Positions 21,137-30,311 of a stretch of 64,000 nt of DNA are shown here, in pieces. Each line of letters opens with the position of its first letter. The stretch's first letter is position 1. This DNA is from Silene conica (taxonomy: Eukaryota; Streptophyta; Magnoliopsida; Caryophyllales; Caryophyllaceae). The stretch spans positions 42,467,410 through 42,531,409 of the forward strand of contig CM055320.2 of NCBI GenBank assembly GCA_029255685.2, read 5' to 3'. Under the pieces are notes generated by a model. That model saw nothing but the letters and a program-made list of their open reading frames with translations. It ran no database searches and was not told where the DNA came from. Both the position numbers and the translations under genes were made by a program.

Positions 21137-21702
21137 CGTATTAAGGTATGCCTTAAGCTGGCCTCTGAGCTTAATACGTGAGTTGTTTGCCATATATGGG
21201 GATATGCCTTAAGCTGGCCTCTGAGCCCTATATGTGTATGTTTGTCGTGTCTGGGATATGCCTTAAGCTGGCCTCTGAGCCCAGACATGTATGATAGTGA
21301 TCGCGTTAGAACATGCCTTAAGTTGGCCTCTGAGTCTGACGAGTAGAGCGGCTGCACAACGGGGCATTTAGGTCGTAACGCCTCACCCGAAGTGCAGACG
21401 TTTGATGTTAGGACATGCCTTAAGCTGGCCTCTGAGTTTAGTATCTTGTGATGTAGTGAAGGGACATGCCTTAAGCTGGCCTCTGAGTCCTTTACTTTTG
21501 GATGCTAGTCTATGCCTTAAGTTGGCCGCTGAGTCTAGTGTCTTGCTGATTGGCAGGTCCATGCCTTAAGCTGGCCTCTGAGTCATTTCTTGCTGAATGT
21601 TTTGGTAATTAGGTTATGTCTTAAGTTGACCGCTGAACCTTCTTACTTGCTGAATGTTTTGGTATGTAGGTTATGTCTTAAGTTCACCGCTGAACCTTAT
21701 AC
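21137..21702 (+). repeat. Ten-unit hairpin array, constant loop and variable paired stems
   Basis: Ten cores close to atgccttaagctggcctctg are each bracketed by arms that pair within the unit but differ between units. Arm pairs (left/right starts): 21137/21170, 21191/21226, 21248/21280, 21304/21335, 21404/21437, 21455/21489, 21501/21535, a degenerate unit near 21553, 21605/21637, 21662/21693. Stems are 6-9 pairs with occasional wobble or bulge. Inside the loop gcc...ggc can pair; in unit 9 both sides have changed to gtc...gac. A constant loop with covarying stems is the hallmark of a selected hairpin. Confidence 0.8.
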
Positions 21703-21811
21703 TTGCTGAATTTGTCTGTTTGCCTAGTGATGGTATCGTATCGGAGGCAGATGTGTTTATGGATGTTAAGATGTTGTAGTTGTTGAGTCTTATGTTTGAC
21801 TTTAGTATTGT

Positions 21812-21889
21812 TCATCCAAGGCATTGGATGACTCTTCGATCGGTTTCATAAATAGTTGGACTGAAAGACCCCTCGACTGGGTAACCAGT
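21812..21889 (+). other. Gypsy-B 3' LTR, ggca hairpin and second GNRA block
   Basis: tcatccaa-ggca-ttggatga (21812-21831) and actgg-gtaa-ccagt (21876-21889), identical in structure to 15446-15523. Confidence 0.6.
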
Positions 21890-22468
21890 AGGGAAACCGG
21901 CTCTCCTTCCTAACGGTTTATTAAGTTGGGTTGAGAGCTATGCATTAGTATCGCATGATAGTTGAGACAGTTGATGAGATGTTTATACTTCACATGTGGT
22001 TATATGTTGGAGTATTCTGTATTGTTTTATGTGTTACGTGTTGTCACAAAAGGTGGCTAGGAGAACTCTAGTCACTCCCCACTGATTGTGGCGTACATGT
22101 TTTCATGTATGTAGGTACATGCAGGTTGGAGCGGGGTTCACACGAGAGCTAGCGAGTGATGATCCTTCATCATATGACTTATACCCTATCGTTAGCTAGA
22201 CTCTTAGACTTTTGATACTTTACGTTTTGGTGCCCGTAGGGATGTTCCATCCCAGGCTGTGTATATATTTCATTTCAGTACTTAGAACTGCTACTTATCT
22301 ATTTTGGTTTATTTCAGTTGCAGTTTCCATTTCAGTTTAAGACTTCTCGCATGTTGTTTACTTTAAAAGTTTTAATTCCGCTGCATTTTTTATTACTTTT
22401 ATGTGTTTATATTTCCGCTTTCGCGAGGGGTTTTACAGTATGACACTTGGTTATTATCTTAGTATTGT

Positions 22469-22546
22469 TCGTCCAAGGCATTGGACGACTCTTAGTCTAG
22501 TTTCGTAAATGGTTTGGATTGAAAGACCCCCCGGCCGGGCAACCGG
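22469..22546 (+). other. Gypsy-A ggca hairpin and second GNRA block
   Basis: tcgtccaa-ggca-ttggacga (22469-22488) has a G-C pair where gypsy-B has A-T, with both arms changed. ccgg-gcaa-ccgg is at 22535-22546. These lie in the right part of the solo LTR beyond the gypsy-B insertion. Confidence 0.6.
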
Positions 22547-23235
22547 AAGGGAAACCGGCTCTCCTTCCAAATAGTTTCCGAAGTTGGTTGAGAGCCTTGC
22601 ATAAGTATTTGCATGTTGACTTGAGATTCGAATATTGCGATTTGTATGCTTCACATGTTTTATATATGCTGGAGTATATTGTATGCTTATGTGTTATGTG
22701 TTATTGACAATAGGTGGCTAGGAGCACTCTAGTCACTCCCCACTGACTGTGGCGCACATGTTGTACGTGTGTAGGTACATGAGGCTGTTTGCAGGGGGTT
22801 ACATTGAGGCTAGCGAGCGATTATCCTTCATCGTTGACTTTTACCTTTCGTTAGCTAGACCTTAGACTTATGTTTCCGTATTTTGTGCCTGTAGGGATAT
22901 GCTATCCCGGGCTGCTTTGTATCGTACTTAATACTTATTTATGTTATCTTTCGCATGCTTAGATTTCTAAAGCACCTCGCATGTTTAGTTTTGTTAAAAA
23001 GTTTTAATTCCGCTGCCTTTTTGGTACTTTGTATGTTTTACTTTTCCGCTTTCGCGAGGGGTTTTACAAAGATACTTGAATCTTTTATACTTGATTGATT
23101 AGATCTTGTTACTAATCTTCTGTACACTTAGCACACGATTATACGCACGAGTATATAATATATAAATAGCTAGACTTGTCATTATCAAAATATAAACATA
23201 TATACTTAATATATATTTGAATATATGGTTCAACA

Positions 23236-24440
23236 AGTAGTGTACAAGGCTTTTGGTACGTATGTTTGAAAATAGCCACTTTGACTCATTGTTATGAGTT
23301 TATTTATCTATGTCAGGTAGAGTAAATCATTAAATTTGTTATTTCACCATGTCTGAAAATGAATTATAGAATATTAGAGTTTCGACAAATAATAAAGAAA
23401 GTTCAATAAGTTTGATAAGTTTGATAAGTTTAATTTGTTTAAATTAACTAAAGGCATGGTTATTAACAAATAGTTAAGTTCATATATTATTGTTTTAGGT
23501 GACGGGTTCGAGGTAGAATATTTATTTGGCAGTAATATATTATATTTGTTTACGTAATTGTATAGTTAGTAGTTATGTGCATGATATTTGTTAGGTGTTG
23601 ATTATATGAAAAATGTTTCTAATTGGATATTAACTGCATAATGGGTTGCTGCTGAAAGGTAGGATACACTGACTTTATACTCTATGATGTGTTATGAATG
23701 GATGTGGTAGGGTGTGTTATGGATGCTGAGTATGATTGATATGAGAATGATATTGGTTGGATTGATTGTGGATTTTTGGTAATGACATGAGCATTTCATT
23801 ATTTAATAGCATGATTTAATAATTGTATCGTTTCATTCATGAGCATGGCATATGCATTGGTTACTGAGAAAGTTTTGGTCAGATATTGTTCTGATATAAA
23901 GCCAAGGGTGGTTCTGCAGACCAGGCCTGGGGTCTTATCAGCTATTGAGTTGGTGTTCGGCGACGGCCGATTATAGTCTGCCGGGAGGTTCGGTATGGCT
24001 GGGTGTTACGGGTTTGAGAATGAGATTGAGATTGAGCTCGAGCATATCATGGCATTTGCATATAATTATTTGTTGCATTATGATTTTGTGTTATCCTACT
24101 CGACCGCGAGGTTGACAGTGTATTCTTGTGACACCTACGATGATCCGGAATGGGCAGTAGATTCTACAGGAAAGAGACAGATGAGCTAGGAGCTGGGGCA
24201 GGATTGTGAGATGCGGACTTAGACTTACTTAGCTTATAGATCACCCTAGTCTTTTCTTTCAGACTTTATTTTATTTCTTGTAACTCAGTTTTGTTTTTGG
24301 TCTTTGGACAAGTTGTAAGAGATTTTATCTATCAATTAATTATAAAGTATTGCAGTTGTTTTACTTTGTTATTCACTACCTCGGTCTTTCCGAGATGGTA
24401 ACAACTCTATTTATTTGAGAATGTCTTGCCAAAGGCTCTT
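23236..24440 (+). repeat. Gypsy-C 5' LTR, right-hand remnant
   Basis: Aligned to 48096-48426 plus 53399-54270 of the 3' LTR. The alignment breaks at 24440 within the sequence ccaaaggctctt; the 3' LTR continues to the terminal gggggtgttaca, the 5' copy does not. ORFs such as 23995-24189 lie in LTR sequence and recur in the other copy; I do not regard them as genes. A hairpin tcgacc-gcga-ggttga lies at 24100-24115. Confidence 0.75.
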
Positions 24441-24586
24441 GTAATAGTACATTTTAATTGGTTACTTCTTCGGCTCGATGTCTAGTTTGAATGAGAATGA
24501 GTTACTTTGTGCTAAGTAAAGTTGGGTGTATGATTCCGTAGGTACGAGTTAACTTCGGGACGAAGTTCGTTTTAAGGGAGGAAGAC
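24441..24586 (+). other. Gypsy-C residual internal 3' end with hairpin and polypurine tract
   Basis: All that remains of the internal region. aacttcg-gga-cgaagtt (24551-24567) is a perfect seven-pair stem, followed by the purine tract aagggaggaagac that abuts the 3' LTR at 24587. Such tracts prime plus-strand synthesis in LTR retrotransposons. Confidence 0.7.
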
Positions 24587-24711
24587 TGTAATACCCCGTA
24601 CTTTTATATTTTGTTATAATAAACTTTTAATATAATTATTTTGACTAGAGATACTTTTATCTTTAATATGTGTTATTTGATATATATGTTGATATTTTCT
24701 ATCTCGTATTA

Positions 24712-24769
<58 letters not shown>

Positions 24770-24815
24770 TTTCTTTGTCGTTGGTGGTGGTATTGCTGCT
24801 ACATGGCATTGTTTG

Positions 24816-24866
<51 letters not shown>
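24712..24866 (+). repeat. (ATT)n microsatellites in gypsy-C LTR
   Basis: Two uninterrupted ATT tracts, about 24712-24769 and 24817-24866, separated by about 47 bases. ORFs of poly-Ile, poly-Tyr or poly-Leu here are translations of the repeat. ATT tracts occur at the corresponding place in both gypsy-D LTRs (38230-38292 and 44371-44421). Confidence 0.95.
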
Positions 24867-25316
24867 CGTCTTAACGTTGTCGTTGCTTTGTTTACTACTA
24901 TATTATTTTATGGGTTCGCCATGTGAATTAAATTTTTTTTTTTATTGTAAATGGTATTAATATCTATACATATATATAATGTATTTAATATTAAGATATT
25001 TGATATACATGTATACGTTATTTAATATTACGATTATTTTGGATACATTACGTTTACGTGGGAAAGCGTTATATATATTAATGTTCGATGATTAGTGAGT
25101 AGGTGCGTGTATTAGGACGGTAAAGACCGATGATTTACGAGGTCAAATATCGTAAATAGCAAGGTTGATTACAATGACATAAGAGTTAACGAAGCATTGT
25201 ACTTAATAAGCAAAGGTTAGAATACACTCTTTTGCCCCACCTACTCACGGTTCACAAACCATTCTTTCATTCACAGATTTGTTTTTTTTCCTCAGAAAAA
25301 TTAGAGTTCTAGTAAT

Positions 25317-26691
25317 TGGCTAGACTTGTCGTGAGCCTCTAAATTAATAATTTTATCCACTACAAACTCAAACTAGTAGCTAGTGTAAGTAGGGGTCGAT
25401 CCCACAAGGAAGGTCTTTGTCGATTAAATGTGTGCTAAAGTTAAGTAACCAAATGGGGGGTTTTGATGTGTTGATTGATCTAATCTATTAAGACGAAAAT
25501 AAAATGCAATAAATATAAAAATGATGTAAATAATAATAAAAGGAATCTCGGAACAAACTATTTCCACCAACAAGCTAAAGATTGATCATTGACTCTATTG
25601 ATTTACTTTGTTTTTGAATACTTTGTTATTGAAATCATAAATTTCTATTCTCACTTAAGTATAGCTAATCACTACAAAAGCGTACATAAAAAGCCCTTAC
25701 GAATATGACAACCCAATCCAAGCGTCTAAGTTTAAGCACAACGTAGAGTAAATCAATGAGAATTAACAAAGATGAATGAACGCACTCACAAGCGGGATAC
25801 GATTTGATTCATACGAGTATTATCTTTCTATAAATCAACAACGATGAAACGGCTTACGAATTGATGAAATATAGTTGCTACAAAATATTTATGTGAATGA
25901 ACAATCCGATTCTATTACCCAAATTAACAATTGATTTTTAATTAAAACAACTAGGTGATCAAACTAGAAGTAAAATTACCAACCAAATATTAAAACTAAG
26001 CAATACTTGATATTCAAATGACAAAATAAATATTAGAGTCTTACAATCAAAATAGCTTGAAGGTTTCAATCTTTTGTTCCAAGAATTGAGAATTTAGCCT
26101 TCCATACAAAATTGCTAACTAAAACAAACTAGAAATTGGAAATTATTGTTGTATTGTAATGATTAAAATGGTAGAAAAAGTATGTAAAGCATATGGAAGC
26201 ACACCCCTAAAAGTGTCAACAACATCTTCTTATATAGGCTTTCAAAGGACAACTCCTTAATGTCTCTTAAATTGTAGGTATTATTACCAAAATAAATGAG
26301 AATTAAGGAGTTGTTGAAATTGCATTAAGTCCCATGTTGTGTCATAAAATAGTATTGGAATCCAAAGTTGTGTCATAAAATATGAGTTGAACGCATGAAA
26401 TTCATGGAATCCAATGTTCATTTTGATGTTCACTTGCTTGGACCATAGCAATTGGATCTTGACTTTCTTCAAAAACCATATTGCATGAGACATCTTTAGC
26501 CCAACAACAACCTCCAAAGAAGCCTACTCCATTCATATTAACAATTCAACCCAATTATCTCATAAAAACATGAAATCCATCATCAACCCAATATCAAAGA
26601 CATATGAATTAAAATCCCATAAAATGTTTCTCAACCCATCAAATAACCATCAAAATCACCTTTATTAAGCCCTACTAAACTAGACTAATCA
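25317..26691 (-). repeat. Athila-1 3' LTR (left copy)
   Basis: 1375 bp, tggctagacttgtcg to ctagactaatca in plus orientation. It gives the empty-site sequence for the gypsy-D insertion (ctaagcaatacttgat) and for the hAT insertion in the other LTR. ORF 26284-26517 has no recognisable domain. Confidence 0.92.
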
Positions 26692-27609
26692 AACATCCCC
26701 ACGCTTAGACCTTTACTCGTCCTCGAGTAAAACTCGAAGATAAGTCAATGAAAACCCACACCAAAGCCTATATAGCGAAACGTGAGTAGCTTGCTCTACT
26801 CAAAACACATCAAACAACCTCACTTCTCCTTATATCTTCCCTCAAATAAGCATATGATCACAAGAATAATACACTTAACTTTAAAATAATGATCACACAC
26901 AAACATCCTCCTCATCAACGAACCTCCAACAACAAACTACATGTGAAATATGAACATGAAAAGGTCCAATGTAGTAGATGTCAAAATTCATTACAATCAC
27001 CACCCATACCCTCCTTATGTCTCCTAAGTAACAATAAACCTAACCCGAATCACCCTTCAATCCTCCTTATGTCGCCATCTCCAAGATAGAACAAGTAAAG
27101 AAGTAACTTTTTTTTTTTATTAATTTTTTTTTTCCCCTAAATCTCTCATTTTCAATCTAGCTTTTATTCCTTACACTACTCTCATGGCACGCAACTCAAT
27201 TCTTCATTTTACCCGGAGTGCCCTTTCGGGTTTTCACTCCGTCCTCGGCCATTTACCCAATATTGCCTAGGTGCCCGCCCTTGCGGGTTTTCACCTAGCC
27301 GGGTTATTTTTATTCTGTTTTTTTTTTCATTTTTCATTTTTTTTTCAAAACCATAAAATAAAGTATATATACAAATGAAATGCCCTCCCCACGCTTAAGC
27401 TTCACATTGTCCTCAATGGGAGGAACAATAAAAACTAAGAGAGGGAAAAAGGGAAAAGAAAGACATACCCACACAAGTCAAGTAGCGGAGGAATCTCCCT
27501 TACCATGGCCGTGAGAGGCATGAACCTCCTTCCGAACGTCTCGGGGTGGATCAACCAAAGATCGAACAAGCTTACGAGTTTCCAAAACGACACTAATAAG
27601 TGCTTCAAG
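26692..27609 (-). other. Athila-1 3' untranslated region with polypurine tract and twin hairpins
   Basis: The minus-strand tract aagcgtggggatgtt abuts the 3' LTR. Two hairpins follow at 27214-27241 (cggagtg...cactccg) and 27267-27298 (ctaggtg...cacctag). They share an inner core gtgccc...cgggttttcac but have different outer arms. T-rich stretches lie around 27108-27130 and 27319-27350. No gene seen. Confidence 0.7.
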
Positions 27610-28875
27610 TCAAGCATCGGTTATCTTCCTCCATTCACCAAAATCCGCCCTCAAAGTATCCACACTAGCTTGCAAGGCTTGGAAAGACAAGAGCCCTCTA
27701 GAAAGAAGTGGACTAGGCCACTCCTTCTCAACATCACCACTCTCTTCATCACTACCGCTCCCTTCACTCTCACTAGCACTCCCTTCCCTCTCACGATCAC
27801 CATCAACCTCAGCCCATGGAGGAGTACTCTGGTCACCTTGTTTAGCAAACTCAGGATCAAGTATAATAAAGTAATCGACCGCCGTCTTACCATAGGTAAG
27901 AGCCTTGTCTTTTGGCCGAGGCAAAGACAAGTAACTCTCATGATCCGTCCCCCTACACCAATCATAAGTACCAACTGTCTTACGATGTCGCAACATATCC
28001 ATGCCCACCAAACAATTCACATCCATAAGAAAATAATCTCCCAAAGGAAGGTCATTTGCCGAAACATCAATCTTAAAGTATTTCATGACCAAAGTTACTA
28101 ATCTCCCACCACCGATCTTTACTCCTCCGGGCTTTTGTTGGGACTCACAAGCCGACACAAAAAGATCAACCCAATCCGGAACTCCCTTCCCTTCCGGAGT
28201 CATGGACCACAAATATCCAAAGTGTACCCTAGGCATCTTAGTAGGCTCCCCACGACAAAGAAATGAAGTAGCAATAAGGCGGTGAGCAATGCGAAGGCAT
28301 GGGTGGGGAATGGTAGAACTCACCTCTCCTTGTTTGTTGGTGGCATAGTTTCCGGTCACCTCATACCACCATTTCGGGGTGGTATAGGAGTTAAGGCCCG
28401 TATAAAGCTCCCCATCCTTCTTCTCAACACCAAAAGCATCTCTCAATTGATCCATATTCATCTCACACACTCTCCCTTTCAACTTAAACTTGATTTTTGA
28501 CACCACTCCCCTCTCTCGTTCCACCATTAAAGTAGACAAAAACTCCAAAGTGTATCGACGATAGGTGGGTACTCCCTTAGTCATGAACCCCTCCAACCAA
28601 ACATTTTTCAACAAAGCCTCCATCACGTCAAGCAAACCCAACTTCTCCAATGTCGGAATACTAAGAAATTTAGTCTCCGTGACCAACCTCTCATGCAAAT
28701 CTTCCTATATAACCCCTTGGGCATCGGTTAAATGAGCGAGTTTAGAAACGGGAAATCGGGAAGTACTTTTAGTTGGCTTTTTGGTTGTGGATGTGGTGAT
28801 TTTTCTAGTTTTTGCGGGAGTTTTCGATGTAGAAGCGGAAGTAGTTTTTCGTTTGGTTCCCTTGGTGCGAGCCAT
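27610..28875 (-). pseudogene. Athila-1 ORF in env position (Athila ORF-1-like)
   Basis: Starts MARTKGTKRKTTSAST (28875) with a lysine/serine/threonine-rich N-terminus of about 45 residues, then a TAG at about codon 57, after which the same frame stays open for more than 360 codons. The main part has a globular composition (KFLSIPTLEKLGLLDVMEAL, DQLRDAFGVEKKDGELY, PHPCLRIAHRLIATSFLCRG). A run rich in Ser, Glu and Asp lies near the C-terminus, then a short amphipathic segment. Position between integrase and 3' LTR is that of the env-like or ORF-1 gene of Athila elements. I see no signal peptide or membrane segment, so an envelope role is not supported. It is better preserved than gag-pol. Confidence 0.65.
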
Positions 28876-29972
28876 GATAAAAAACAACAAGAAATCGACA
28901 CAAAGCTCCTCAAAAGTCACACGAAATTCACAAGAACTTCAATTTTCCCTCAACAACAAATGGATCACAAAAAAAAAAAAATCCTTCCTTGGGAAAGCAA
29001 TAAAACGCAGAGAGCACAGAAAATGAAGAATTTTTGAAAATGTCGGTGATTACCAGAAATGTCGAAAATTACCCACAAACATTGTCAAAAATAAGCAAAC
29101 CCATAACTTGGAATTTGAAAATTTCGTCACAAATAAAGTCTGAGCAACGAAAATCGCGAAAAAAAGCAGTTGAGAACGATCAATTCGAAAATGTACCTTT
29201 AGCAATCGTACCAAAAATCGCAAACTGCCAGGAATCGAAAATCGCGAACTGCCAGAATTTTTTTTTTTTTTTTTTTGCGAAATCCCAAAGAAAGTAATGC
29301 GAAAGTAGTGTGAAATCAGTTCGAAAGCAGTTCGAAATCGCAAAATCCAGAAATCGTAGCAAAAAGTGGAAAATCCAATAGCTAGTCGCAGGAAATTGCT
29401 AATTGCTAGTATCTGAGCAAATTTGAAATCCCAAATGCCAGTAATCGCATCAAAACGCCAGAAATCGTATCACCAATTCGAAATCCCAATTGCGAAGTGC
29501 TAGAAATCGCGAACTGCTAATCCGAAAACCGCCAAAAATGGAAATTTATGCGAAATGCCAGAGAAATTAGTCCAAAATCAGCGCGAAAGCAAGTCAAAAT
29601 CAGTGCGAAAGCAATTCGAAATCAGGTTGAAATTAATTCGAAATTGCAAACACCAGTTATCGTAAATTGCGAAATCAAGTCGATATTGCAAAAAAAAAAT
29701 TCGAATCCAATCATATGTCGCCTTCTTCCCATTCGAGATTACTGGTGTTTGCAATTTCGAACCCTAGAAATTGGGTTTCGAATTTGTGTTGGAGGGGATT
29801 GCAAAAAGGATATGTGAATTGAAGAAGAGGGGGAATGAGAAGATGAATTGCTGCCTGTTGATGTTTTTTTTTTTTTTTTTTTTTTGTTTTGGTTTTATTT
29901 GTCGTGAAACTTAGATAAGAATTGAAGAAGGAAGAAGGAGGTACCTGTGTTTTTGTCGCATGATGCTGCTGC

Positions 29973-30038
29973 AGCCGCACAATGCGGCTCGGGCCGCATA
30001 ATAGCGTGGGCAAGGCCTGTTTTGGCCGCATGGTGCGG
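29973..30038 (+). repeat. CpG palindromes in Athila-1 spacer
   Basis: agccgca-caa-tgcggct (29973-29989) and ccgca-tgg-tgcgg (30026-30038), with further ggccgcat and ggccgcac half-sites between and after them. They lie in otherwise AT-rich spacer about 300 bases past the pol stop. Confidence 0.75.
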
Positions 30039-30107
30039 ATATGGCCGCACCAAAATCGCCTCATCATTCCTTTGTCTCCTCTTGCGTGCATTTCAGCTGT
30101 GTTTAAA

Positions 30108-30138
<31 letters not shown>

Positions 30139-30251
30139 ACCAAATTACCTATGAAACAAAAACAAAAACAAAAGTTAGTAAGTAAATCTAATAAAAAGAA
30201 AATTGAAACTAGCTGACGAAAATTAAAAAGAAAATAACAACGAAAATAAAT

Positions 30252-30265
30252 CGGGTTGCCTCCCG
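30252..30265 (-). other. Conserved box downstream of Athila pol
   Basis: cgggttgcctcccg on the plus strand (cgggaggcaacccg on the coding strand). The identical 14-mer occurs at 55482-55495, also shortly downstream of pol in Athila-2, although the surrounding spacer has diverged. Function unknown. Confidence 0.6.
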
Positions 30266-30311
30266 TAAAGCGCCTTAGTTAATGTCGTGGCTCGACATGA
30301 AAATGAATAGA

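Larger units (their letters stand above)
4577..22437 (+). mobile_element. Gypsy-B: complete non-autonomous gypsy element with gag only
   Basis: LTRs lie at 4577-16071 (interrupted by copia-1) and 19514-22437. A perfect 5-bp TSD gtatg is at 4572-4576 and 22438-22442, inside solo LTR gypsy-A. The internal region (16072-19513, 3.4 kb) has an initiator-Met primer site and a Gag ORF with zinc knuckles, but no protease, RT, RNase H or integrase. This matches the described class of LTR elements that keep gag only (TR-GAG), which depend on enzymes from an autonomous relative. The pol-terminus-like tttcgaggacgaaac before the 3' LTR suggests descent from a chromovirus by internal deletion. Confidence 0.85.
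19514..22437 (+). repeat. Gypsy-B 3' LTR
   Basis: 2924 bp, tgtaacatcccg to ggggttttaca, followed by the TSD gtatg. It is an uninterrupted reference copy for the 5' LTR. It contains the palindrome cluster (20473-20840), GNRA block (21010-21040), ten-unit hairpin array (21137-21702), ggca hairpin (21812-21831) and second GNRA block (21876-21889). Confidence 0.9.
2132..23068 (+). repeat. Gypsy-A: solo LTR of a gypsy (chromovirus-like) element, split by gypsy-B
   Basis: The LTR starts tgtaacatcccgta at 2132 and ends ggggttttaca at 23068; its own sequence is 2132-4576 and 22443-23068, about 3.07 kb. Flanks are aacat (2127-2131) and aagat (23069-23073), a 5-bp TSD with one mismatch. No internal region adjoins either edge, so this is a solo LTR left by LTR-LTR recombination. 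It is related to the gypsy-B LTR: shared ends, the gaggtgacgataatgag region, and the gaaagacccc...ggctctc motif at 3770 and 22521. ORFs inside it have no recognisable domain. Confidence 0.75.
1..23235 (-). mobile_element. Copia-2: Ty1/copia LTR retrotransposon, 5' part only
   Basis: Only the 5' end of this minus-strand element is in the window: 5' LTR (248-23235), primer-binding site (233-245) and start of gag (1-160). The LTR right end is followed by agtag (23236-23240). The undisrupted paralogous site near 48095 in the gypsy-C 3' LTR reads gttgtagtagtgtac, so copia-2 entered the gypsy-C 5' LTR there. The matching left TSD lies outside the window. About 21 kb of the LTR interval is later insertions: a LINE tail and the gypsy-A/gypsy-B/copia-1 nest. 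Confidence 0.75.
248..23235 (-). repeat. Copia-2 5' LTR, split by nested insertions
   Basis: On the minus strand the LTR begins tgttgaacc (at 23235) and ends agactcttca (at 248), so it has TG...CA ends. Its own sequence is 248-1467, 2037-2131 and 23069-23235, roughly 1.45 kb. Bases 515-595 hold three near-copies of a taccgttaaatact motif. The rest is AT-rich without coding capacity. LINE-1 lies at 1468-2036 and solo LTR gypsy-A at 2132-23068. Confidence 0.7.
28876..30311 (-). other. Athila-1 spacer between integrase and env-position ORF
   Basis: About 1.4 kb, non-coding. 29040-29720 is a degenerate repeat built from words such as gcgaaat, ttcgaaatc and gccagaaatcg. Poly-T tracts are at about 29258-29276, 29866-29885 and 30110-30130. 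GC-rich palindromes are at 29973-30038 and a conserved 14-mer at 30252-30265. Confidence 0.65.

Noticed and set aside
21304..21341. Hammerhead-ribozyme possibility for the hairpin units
   Set aside because: The catalytic core words ctgatga and gaaa are not found in the required arrangement.
21137..21702. CRISPR-like appearance: a near-constant word of about 20 bases with variable spacers
   Set aside because: It is inside a plant LTR with TSD-defined boundaries; spacers are arms complementary to each other within units, and no cas genes exist. Not a CRISPR array.
24641..24960. ORFs of poly-Ile, poly-Tyr and poly-Leu
   Set aside because: Translations of (ATT)n microsatellites.
27505..28101. 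198-codon plus-strand ORF
   Set aside because: Antisense shadow of the Athila-1 env-position ORF.
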